Below, piece after piece: positions 37,501 to 49,500 of a DNA stretch of 64,000 nt. Below the pieces are notes generated by a model. That model was not told the origin of the DNA, did not search any database, and saw only the letters and a program-made list of their open reading frames with translations. Source of the stretch: Tubulanus polymorphus. Its lineage: Eukaryota > Nemertea > Palaeonemertea > Tubulaniformes > Tubulanidae. The stretch lies in the NCBI RefSeq assembly GCF_964204645.1, contig NC_134032.1, positions 6,319,175 through 6,383,174 on the forward strand, given 5' to 3'. A program made the position numbers and the translations under genes. Each line of letters begins with the position of its first letter. Positions within the stretch are counted from its first letter, which is position 1.

Positions 37501-40500
37501 ACGCCGTTCTTCCTGCAACGACATCGACGATTCACCCCGCTACCAATAGGGGGCAGTGATGTATCTGTGGCAGTGAATCGATTATTGCGACACTTAGCGA
37601 TGTACAAATGACCGTCTTTATCCTCGTTGCAAAACCATTTCTATAGATGTAAAATTATTCTACCTGATTAAAACAAAAAAGCCAAACACCGTATTGAATT
37701 CATTCAAGAGGAATGAAACTAATCATTTATAACGGCTCTGCTCTCTATAAAACCCCATCAGACTCAGAGCCCGTGCTGTAAAGATAATACGAAATCCCTA
37801 CAAACTAAGAATCTACGGTACTAAAGAGTCTAAAGTTTTCCTTTGAGCTAGTAGTTAATTCGATATTTAAGCGAACAGTCATCTTCAGGAATACTGATGT
37901 TATAACACAATTACTATTGCAACCATATGCATAATTGATAACCACATCTAAAAGGTTTTTTGACGCCTTATAAAACGTTACCATTATGAAACCTAAACAA
38001 TGTTAACCATTCAGCGTCATTTTACAAACGACAACCGTAAATCGATGTGCAAAAGGTCACAGGTCTATGTGTACACATACGAGCTATTTGGCAAAATATT
38101 ATTGCGGAGATGTAGAATGGCTTTCTGTGATTATATAATGACCTCTATTTGAACATCAAAATGTTATATTGCATTGAATATCACGAGAAGACATATTGTA
38201 ATAGCAAAGGATGTATGATTATATCAGAAACGGCAGGCATATACAGAAATAAGTAAATCGGATTATTCGGTTAAATGGCGGATGTATACACGATTTGGAA
38301 GTCTGATATAAAAGTCAGACCCTGACATGGGGATGCTGGTGGAATGACAAAGCTATCTACGATCTGTGTAGGGCCGGCGTGAATTTCATCGGCGGCTACA
38401 AGCGGTCAATATAAATACGTGTAAACATATAATTTCAATATTCAAATGTTTTGGAGAATATGTTCGATATTAGGGGTATGCAGTTTTCAGGAGATTAGCA
38501 ATTTATAATAGCATAGCTGTCATATACGGCTCCGCGTCCACTGATGGCATGTGTATTAGGTGACAATTCAATTCAATTCTTTATTGATCCTTATTACATT
38601 GAAATTTCGGGATAAAATTCCCAAATTCAATAAAGTTACAAATTTTAAAATAAGACAAGAGGCCCATGGGTCTTGAAGCATTGGTAGATTATACTGGGTA
38701 TTAAGTGGTTATAATGTTTTACATCTGCCGGCAAATCTTCTATGACGATGTTGATTGGGAGGACCACAGACTTAAAGGTCTATTTGTCTAGTACGATTTT
38801 ATTCCTGAAAATGAATTTATTTTCTTCCGAACGATTTAGCCTAGGCTATTTGTACTGTTAAACCTCATTAATGCGATTCTGTTAAAAAGACGAAACTAGT
38901 TTATTCTGATGTTTTCCATCATGTCCCAGCCAAGATATTTATATCAATCAAGATTTGGATACAAAAACCCATTTTTACGCATGAACTGTTAGGCCCCACT
39001 GAATAATGAAAACAAAAACAGAACTATTTTTCTGAATGCAATTGCAAGACCCTCTGATCTTAGAGCTCCAAGCTCTGATGCATGTACGCATGCAAAACGT
39101 CGCAGAGAGCGATGCCGGCGTTGGTGTCACTGAGGCCGGGTGATGATTGTTTGTTTGTCTTTTTGTTTGTTTGGCTTTACGTACGTCGTTTGGATCTTGG
39201 TTTCCCAAGACTATTCCTATTGGATTGTTCATTTAACTTCACGACGGTACGGCCTTTGAAGTGTTGCCCGAACACTGTTCGCAGCCAGCAGGACTCGAAC
39301 CCACTTGTCACTCAGCATTGATAGTGGATTCAACAGCATCACGCCTTTCTCACTGAGCTACCGAGCTCGATTCAATTCCAACTAGGGGTCCAGGGACACC
39401 ATGCCCACTTGGGAAGTGGTTTCAAATGCTCAACAATCTAACAATTTCAATATTCAACGCCCTCTGGTGACCATATACAAAAACCAATGACCTTGAAACT
39501 CAATACAATCGTAAAACATGTCAGCAGCTACGATTTTGTAATTGATTGTGATAACAAAAAATGCCTCGTTACCAATTTAATATGGAAATACTAAGTTATT
39601 CTACTATTCAACGCCCCCTGGTGACCATATTCAAAACCCAATGACCTCGAAACTCACCACAATCATAGAACATGTCATGAACTACAACTTTGCAATAGAT
39701 CATGGTAACAAAATATGCCTAGGTACCAATGTAATAAGGAAATACCAGGTTATTCTACTATTCAACGCCCCCTGGTGACCATATAGAATAACTAATTTCC
39801 TTAAAACTCACCGCAATCATAGATGATGTCATGAGCTACAACTTTGCATTTGATTGCGGTAACAAAATATGTATTGGTACAAATATAATATAGAAATACT
39901 AAGATATTGTATTATTCAACGCCCCCTGGTGGCCATATACAAAAACCAATGAACTTGAAACTCACCACAATCATAGTACACGTTATACGCTACAACTTTC
40001 TAATTCATTGTTGTAACAAAATATGCTTAGGTATCAATATAATGTCGAAAAACTTTTTCCCACCTAAGAATGAATACTAATGACACCAAGATGGCTGCCA
40101 ATTGCGTCATAATTGGCGGATCAAAAATACCTGTCTCAGGTATAAAACATCCCTTTACAAAGAATACCCATCACAAATTGCAATGAAAAATGGCAAGCCA
40201 GTAGGAAGCTACAAGACCTAGAATTCTGGCCAAAATTGACATTTTTGGGCACTAAATAGGTCATAGGACGGCCATCTTGAGTCAGATGGACCCAAATTTT
40301 CTTATGCTGATGGGCCCTTGGTAGATTCAAATAAAATCGAAACATCAAGGTAATTGATCAAAGCGTCTTCAAAATTTCCCTCGTAAACCTCGAAAATGTG
40401 TAGAAAGTGCTGATTTTGGCGAACAACAATGGCTGCCAGTCGGCCATCTTGATTCTGACAGGGCCAGTTTTTGGGCCAGTTACCTTGAAGCGTCTTCAAA

Positions 40501-43500
40501 ACTTCCCAAAATAACTGGATTTCGTCTACGGACGGACGACGGACGAAAAGTGAACGCAATAGCCCGCTGGGACTAAAGTCCCAAGTGGGCTAAAAAACTA
40601 CAGCAGCGGCAAATAACCATCGCAATATTGCAATTTACGACAAACAACGCGTAAATTCAATCACTGCAGTTTAACGCATCGAAAAGATAATAAAAGGTAT
40701 TTTTTCCCGGCGCGCATTACAAAGCCGAGTGCGTAAGAGGGTGCTACCGCCTTATGAGTGCGCAGCAGGCGGGTAGGGTGTCCTAAAGTGAAAACTTATA
40801 TTAGAATATAGCCGAATCGAATTTTACAATGTCAGTCAACTGATTGATGATACGACATGGTTGTTCTCGGCGTACTTAACAATGATATTTTCCTCCAATA
40901 AACAACTCTGGTAAAATTGAATAAAATGATCTATCTTTATTGGTGATATCGTATCATGGTGGTAGCCTACCGTTTACCGTTTGATGTTTCGTGTCATCAT
41001 GAAATGGTTTTAACTTTAGTAAAGGCGTTCCCGCCCGATCACATACGGGTTTCAGTCACGAGTAGGCTGCCATTCCACTGCTCTAGAAATACGTATTCTG
41101 ACGCTGAAAATGAATCCCAAATAATCCCATGGATACTGAAAGTTGGAATAACCGTGATATCCAAACGCTGTGATATTTATAAACCGGAGGTACATAATTT
41201 TATGTTTTTCAATTCAGAAGAGGCTGTTCCCCATTCTTTACTGCCAATATCAATGCAGACATATCGCTACGCGATTGTTTAACCCGCTCTCATCTACCAG
41301 ATAATGAACGAGAAAAATGCGATCGAATAATTTTTTGGACCATTAAATCAGAAATCTGGCGACGCTATGTTGTGGGGAATAATTGAAACATTTTTTTTAG
41401 TCATTTTCAGCTGTTTCTAATGTTTTACGTGAACAGAGTGACAATTTGAAGTTACTATGAAAATGAGAAGAGTCGGCGCTATTTTTTCGTACTACTATTT
41501 TCGATCAATTTTACTAGCATTGGCATGATGTCATAGACGTCAACCAATGCTAAAAATACAAAATACAAGACACACGAGTAATTCATACAGAATAACATAA
41601 ATAAGTTATTTAAATCACAATGTCTACTTCAACCCAGACTCAAGTCTAGGATATCGAGTGACAACCAAACCGGGCCTCGGGGACCGGGCCGGCTGGCTAC
41701 ACGATATGCTCAAAGTCATGATGAAGCAGGCATCAGAAGAGCTCTTTCTTCAACCATGAAGGCAATGAAGTTGTAGACCAGCTTAGAGGCAAAAGTGAAT
41801 CGAAGTCGGTCGCAAGTTGACAATTTTTTTTTTTAATTAGACCAGTCGAAGACCTGTATCATCTACCCAATCGCCAAACCTCATAACTCCCCAAATTTCT
41901 TAAAACTTCGATTTCAAATATGCAATTCCACATTAGCTTATCCCAGAAATTCTACATTTTTTTCGCAGGCGTCAAATAATTTATTAAAATTAATTTTCTT
42001 GTTAAGGTTTCCATAACTTCTGTAACTTTCAAGACTTAACTTCATACACTTAAAAGAGATATTTCACACTTTCTCAAGGTATACCGGTATTGCTACTTTA
42101 GTTGAATTCAACACTATTAATGTGTTAAGTGATACATATTTTTTTAGGAACATTTTTTGAATGACATTTGCATAATTTAAGTTAAACATACCTAATTTCT
42201 CATTTCTACAGAACTTAAAAGTTGATCCGGCCGGCCGCCTATATACCCTGTACATTAAAATTTATAATTCTCCCTATTAACTCATAAATAACAATTTTAA
42301 TACTGTTATCAGCAGAATTCATGGCAGCCACCATATTTTATATGAGAGCCACCATATTTTACCTCAGAAGTGGTGCCTGGCCCATCACACACATGAGTGT
42401 AGAAACATTCATCAAAGATCTCAGTAAAAAACTCCTGCTAGGCTGCCAGTGGGGTCTCAGCATTTATTTATCCGCCCACTGTGTGAAGCACATCAAGATG
42501 ATTGTTGATGCAGCATTATGCTGCATTTTAGAACTGTTGCTGGACTTCAAATGATGAATACAGCAATAACACGTATCTGAGAGGGCCGGACTACATCACA
42601 GCTGATAGCCCAGGTTGCACATAACGTTTTCACAACGTTATGCATGTCAGCCTGAAGTTGTTGATTTAACGTTAGCAGCAAAACGTCTTAACGTTTTATC
42701 GACGTAACATATTATAGGAATTAAAACATTTATGAATTCAGTGATTTAAGAGAAATTTATCTCGTCAATTATTAATTTCTAATTACTGAATCGGAAAATT
42801 GTAGGAAAATATTGAAATATTATTCTGTAAAACTGGCATTCGAAACGCATCATCGTGAATTTTACTTTCAACAGCAACAGCTACTGAGTAGTGCGAAATA
42901 GTGTTGACCGCGCATCTCTTTGTCTGGATACAATCAGCGTTATTACAAAAGCGAGTTTTCAAGAAGTTTTCACGTTCAAGATCCTATTGTGTTAGGCCTA
43001 TCATCGTCGACGAACTTCATATTCTTTTGAGGTATTGTGTGTTCATTCACATATTGTTATTAACTGGGCCTTACGGTAATATCTACGCTCATAACCGACC
43101 GACCGACCGCCCGCACAATTCAATTCAATTTCTTCTTTATTGTAACTTTGATGTTTCACATAATCATTTTCCCAATGTTATTGTAAAATACGAAACGAGT
43201 ATGTCCATTCTCTAATTTTACCCTTGAGCCTGGTGAGCATGAAGCCCAGAGTTTATGCTAAAACGAACAACTACTAATGAACAATTGTTTTTATTTTACA
43301 GAAAGCAGCCCTAGCACCAGTCGAAACTGCTGATGAATTTTGATGCCGCCATTTTATGTACTTATTTGTTTAATTAAAGTATTTAATATTTGAAATTTTT
43401 CCGTTTTGAAGAGCTTTTTGGTCTTTTTCTGACGTTGGTACTATGTTGAGAAATCGTTATTTATTAACGTTAGCCGAATGTTGGGAGAAAACATTGTGCC

Positions 43501-46500
43501 AACCAAAATACGACTGAACAGAATAACGTTGTCCTGACGTTGTCGCAACATTGTTTGACAACGTTGTTTGACAACGTTGTTTGACAACGTTGGAATGTTG
43601 AAAATATAACTTTGTCTCAGTGTTTATACGTGATTGTGCAACCTACGAGAAAGCATCTCCTACATGGGGAAATTGGTGGCAGCCAGGAACTCTACTAACG
43701 CCATCTGGTACAATGCGTGCACAATTATCAAGTAGCGAAAGGGTTAACTGATTAAAAATTCAATGCAGTTTAAAAAGTATCCGGCTGATTAGGGGGAACA
43801 AGGTATCAAATTTCTGAAACCTTAACCATGTTATCATCTTGCGATGGCAGTATGAAATGTACAGGGTTCGCATTGCTTTGGATATTGGTGAACATTATGT
43901 ATATTGCTATAAAGGATACAAACCTGGCCTATTTTACACGGTAGCTGATAGTCTGGTTTTAAACATTGCTCTTTGATACGAAGCTCTTTCGGTGACAGTA
44001 GATTATTCTTCGCAGCCTCGACGCGTTCGCGCCACATTATTTTCTTGAACGTTATTTTTCTGGAATGAAATTGAAGCAAGAATGGCACATTTTTCGATTT
44101 CTTTACCAGCCATATAAACAGTTTAAAACTATTACTGGTATCTATAAACAAGTGACTGTCTATAATTCAAATGATGAAAAAACCATAATTACGAAGCAGA
44201 GATTAAGACTCAATTTTATGAGTTATGTTCAATTTCAAAACTATGAGTAGAGATGTTTAGACACACTGCAATTCTATGAGCCATTTTCTTGAGGAGTAAT
44301 GACGTTATGAATCAATTCTATCAGCCAAAAACTTAGTGAGTAGTGATTGTAGTGTTTGTAGTTATTATTCGGTTTCTGTCTGTAGTTAGCATAGCGGAAA
44401 ATGGGCTGACTTGTGTCACTGAGAAATGCTTGGTTGAATTAACTTATAGTTATTTCTAAACCTGTCTTTATCAATAGATTTGGCCAACTCAGGATACTAC
44501 AGTGATGTTTCGACTCAATTCTGAGCTATTCTCCTGATAATGGACCATAGAATTAAGTCTAAACGTCACTACTCTCTTAGTTTTGAAGTATTATCATTTC
44601 AGCTGAACCTACCCTCTCTCTATCAGGAATGTGTCCCTCCATGCTTTCTTTCTGCTGATTAAGCCTTTGTAATTACTGCAATGTGAATTAACATTAGAAC
44701 ATCATAACAGAAGGATACATAGCTAGGTTAATTCAACAGTCCGTTCTAACATCTGAATGAAAAGGGCCAATCATCAAAGATAGGGGGTAGTGACCGAATG
44801 GGGTACAAAGAACCCCCACGGACTAACGTTCCTGAATACATTTGTATGCATTCCGGAAAATCCAAAACTTGATGAATCATCATCAGAGAAACAGTAATGA
44901 AAACCATAATAATATTGTATCATTACTAGGGTCTTTTGCTTACTTTCATCATTAGGCATGATTTTTTTAATGCTGTAACCGTTACATTAATGTTTATACA
45001 CATTGATAATTATTACGCGTTATCTAAGGGGTTCTGTGTTAGATGATGTGCACTATCAATATTGGGAATTCAAAATAACAATCACATTTGTCAATTTTGG
45101 CATTCATTTTGTAATCAAACATATTTCATGACTCTCATTTTCTATGTGATAAATTTCCACCTCTTTTTGATAACTATTTTTTGAGAGTATTTGTGCTACA
45201 TCATCAATATATCGGGGCTAGACTGGTTGCCGGTCAATTCAATTCAATTATTGGTACACTCAAACTCAAAGTAACTTTATATATCCTAAATATTATTTGA
45301 TTTATATATAATTCATTGTTGAAAATATAATACAATATATGCGTTAGTTTTCTTCAAGGCATCCATGTGTGGATTGAGACGCTAGCACTGTAGGCACGTG
45401 CTATCATCGTGAAAATTTTATGCCCTCTTAAGTATTTGTTCCTGGAAATATACTTTCAAATTAGTTTTTTTGTCCATAAGTTTTATTTTGATGATGATAT
45501 TTAGATTTGTCTCAAAACTTAAGTTCTCGAAATTTAGATTCATAAATCAAAGATATTAACAATTGCCGGAATGTTCAAGATCTTCTAAACCAAGATTTCA
45601 TCAGTCCATCTCGTATTTACTTGTTCGGATCTTTAGCATATTCCAGTAAAGGAAGAATTGATCGACCATCCATGTGCTCAGGTACTGGTACTCCTGCTAT
45701 ATCCAGTAGCGTTGGTGCTACGTCAAGATTTATCACTATATTCGGAATTCTAAAAGCAAAGAAAGCACGAATAAACGTAACAAGGCATGTGTTCTTCCGA
45801 AATGTAGTTCCAAAAAAAAAACAAATGAATAACTAAATCAACAAATAAGCAATGCATTTCGATAAAATTCAATAGGGTTAGAGATTTTATTATGCATTGA
45901 ATGTGTTGAAAGTTCCGAAGAGAAACTTAAGTGAAATTCCTTAAGTAAATAATCCAGTAAACAACAGGCTTGAGGGAAACACAACAACAGAAGACAGAAA
46001 CACGTTTCCCAGCGATTCTACGTGTTGTGTGAGTTTAGTTGAAATGAGAAAACTGGTGATGAAACATGTTTGATTCCATGTTTCTATGTTTCCTTGTATC
46101 GTGGTCTTTAACACGCCTATTTCAAAAGTTAAATTCATCCTTGAAATATAAATCCACAGTATTTTCACAGACACTTCCGTCAGGCGCGTCTAGTGATTCT
46201 ATCGTTATACTGACTTACCGAATTCCGTGGGGAATTCCCGGACCGCGGATGAGAAATGGCACACGTACATCGAACTCGTACGGCATTGCTTTACCCTTCA
46301 ACAATCCGAACTGTCCGAGATGGTAACCGTGATCAGACGTGTAGATTATATATGTGTTGCGCAATTCACCGAGATTCTTCAATTCGTAATAAACCTACAG
46401 TAGAATGGAACAATAAACAGTAAACCCTCTCTAAAACAAACACAATTGATCGACAAAAACTGCCGGGGGCCAGTCGCAATGAGAGCATAGATTAAAGACC

Positions 46501-49500
46501 AGCTCAAGATGAACTTACACCCATAGCTACTCTACCAACTTAAAACCAGTCTCAGCTCACTTTGATACTACAACCAGTCAAACAGCTAAAGACTAGTCTA
46601 AACTCACTTAGGCCAATGACCATGCAGTCCATGGGGTACAAGCTTCACATCCATGATTCAAGACAAGTGTTTTGAAGCTGTTCACAGACTGAACCTTAAA
46701 GGCTGGCTTATGTCAACAAGCAACGCGACGCCTACCGACGCAACTGGGTTTATCGCCGATTAGCTGCAACTAGCGGCCTACGAGAGGCCGCCAGGCTTGC
46801 GACGGCAACACGACGCCTACCGACTCGTCGCAAGCCGTATCCGGCTAGTTGCCCATGTTCTACTCCGGCCTACGGTAGGCAGACAGTTGCTTTCGATCGC
46901 AACCGACATAAGCTGATCTGCGACGCGACGGAACTCAACTATAGAACCAGTCCAAGGGTATCCAAAATTCCCTCATTTTTCCCTGATTTTCCCTCACCCT
47001 TGACCAAAGCTCCCTGATTAGATAACCTAGTTCTCAGTGGGGGCTAGCACTTTTGCCTCTCCAATGATTCTAGTCCCAAGGAAATTTTTGTGAATCTGAG
47101 TAAAAAACTTTCAAAATACCTCACAAATCTTACGAATGACCGCCCTCCCCAATATAAGCTGGCTGGCTGGTTAGCAAATGTTACCTTTTCGACGGCATCA
47201 TCGACCGATTGTAGAGTTTGTAAACGTTTTGTTTGTAAAATATCTGTAAACGCGATTTCTATCGGCTGCATTTTACCCATCTGCTGTAACAACCATTGTT
47301 TGTCGGGGTTAGGCGCATAGTTCCAACTTACTGTTCTAAAATAACAATAGTAATATTAATGATAGCAACAATAATATACATTTATAGATCACATTACACT
47401 AACTCTTAGGCCAGTTTACAATCATAGATTATTCCATTAAATTCGTCCCGCATGTGATGAAGATCTACACATTTTTTGCAGAAATACAGAATATTGTAAA
47501 ATAAAACGCCGTTAAAAAGTAACTTTTGACCTTAAAGGCTAAGGCTCCATGGGGCTATCACATTATCATCGATATATCGTTTCATATTTTCATTTTGCAG
47601 GTACCTGTGAGCGGAATTATTCTTAAACATGTGTTGATACTGCGGCGCACTATCTTCAGGGCCGTGTGGAGCTGGCGTCGACAAAACCATCGCTACTGGC
47701 CTAAAAATAAAGAGCAAAAGTTGTTGGCACATTTCCTACCTCCCCGTGGTCATATGGTGCTGCCCCCAGTTGCTATGAGGCATCTTGTAGTTGATAATGG
47801 TCCTCTAATACCTCGTCGGCCATTGTCTTTAACAAGTGCATAGATTATGTGCTCAGCGGTATCCGACATGAAAACGGTATCAAAATATTTTGACAAGACC
47901 CCCTTCTTGAAATGCATCTTCACATGAATTTTCACAGATATTTTGAAACCTTTTCAGTGCTGACCAATCAATACCCCAAAGTGCTGGAGATAATTTGAAA
48001 ACTCCCAGCTCAGTGCGATTTTTATCGGACTTACCAGTGTGTCTACACCGCAGTGCAGTGGATTGTTAATTACAAAAATTCTACAATGGTTGTAGAGAAG
48101 CTGTGTTGACCTAGTGTTGAATCAGTTAAATGCACTAGTGTGTAGAAACTTTTTTTGCATTCATTTTCACAATTCATGATCGAAAAAATGTTTTTGACGC
48201 GGCATACCTATTCGGGAAATACTGCTTCGACTGTTTGAGGAACGTTACGCTGTCATTCGCGATCAAATCCGTCAAATAATCCTGATAATAATTATCGCCG
48301 TGTTTGACCTTCTGTCCGTTGAAGTTGAGGGTGTAGTTGTAGAATCGCGAATTGCGCACGAGTCCGACCCATTCGCGCCAGCCCGGCGGTATATATGATC
48401 CGTTATACTGGTTCAAATACTTGCCAAAATATCCTACAATGATAACCAAAATTGGTATCAGCGTTACGCATATACATTTATAACCACTCGCCAAGTGGGC
48501 AAGTTCTATCGGTCTACCCATGGACTCAGAGTCCATGGTGAATTGGTTAATTGGCTTTATTTCTATGTAAGAGGCCTGGGTTCGAACTGGGATAGGTGCG
48601 CGTTATTTCACTGTCCTTAATCATTACATCAAGACAACTGCCCCTTCCCCTATTTTTCTTTTTTTAATGGCATGCATTAAATTTTTGATTTTAGTAACAC
48701 CACTTAACCCTTTCAGTGCTGACTAATCAATACCCTATAGTGCTGGAGGTAATTTGAAAAAATCCTTGTGTGTTGAATAACGGGAATACCACTATAGTGG
48801 GTATACACCGCGCCGCGGTATATCATTAGTTATTAATATTTCACTATGTTTATTAATATTTCACTACTTTTAGGTGCTGCCATCTTTCAATAGAGATAAA
48901 AACTTATTACTAATTACGTCAATACACCGCAATGCGGTGTACTAGCAAAATCCATCACCGATTCATAAACCGCATTGCGGTGAAGACGCACTGAAAGGGT
49001 TAAATACTAACAACTTATTCTGATTCTGCGGTTGCGATTTTGAAAATGACTCAATCATCAAAACATAGGAAATGAAGTCATTTATTTAAACTGGCACTGT
49101 AGAACTTGATCCTGATGGATTTATAAATGAGTTCATTGTAGGATTGAATCCTTTACTAAGGTTGACAGAGATAAAAGAGTGAGAATCATTTGGATAAATC
49201 ATCACATGACTGAAGTTGATATTTTTGAATCTGAATTTGTATTTCTAATTGACTATTAGTAAGTCATCATTTGGATGAGTCATCATATCACTGAAGCGAT
49301 CTCTATTTTTGAGTCCCAATTTGATTTGTGTTGGTACACTTACCTGTGCGGTATCCTGCGTTACTCAGATATGTGCCGAAGTTCTTCGTCTCATACTGTT
49401 GCTGCCACTGTATCGATGAACAGTTGTCGTTGTTTGTGTATGTGTTGTGGTTGTGAACGTACATGCCGGTGAGGAACGAGCTGCGCGATGGGCAGCACAT

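Larger units (their letters stand above)
37641..43923 (-). other. SULF intron 8, repeat-rich
   Basis: A 6.3-kb intron holding a SINE (39140-39369), copy 3 of the 152-bp-monomer family (39380-40595), a GC-rich open patch (41662-41775) and a TIR element (42612-43644). An antisense 108-codon frame at 40956-41282 has no family features. Confidence 0.65.

Noticed and set aside
39380-40595. Canonical Helitron ends (5' TC, 3' hairpin-CTRR)
   Set aside because: The 3' hairpin followed by CTAA is suggestive, but the shared 5' end starts AACTAGGGG, not TC, and insertion between A and T is not shown.
40956-41282. 108-codon plus-strand frame in SULF intron 8
   Set aside because: No acceptor or donor in phase, no recognised motif and mixed composition.
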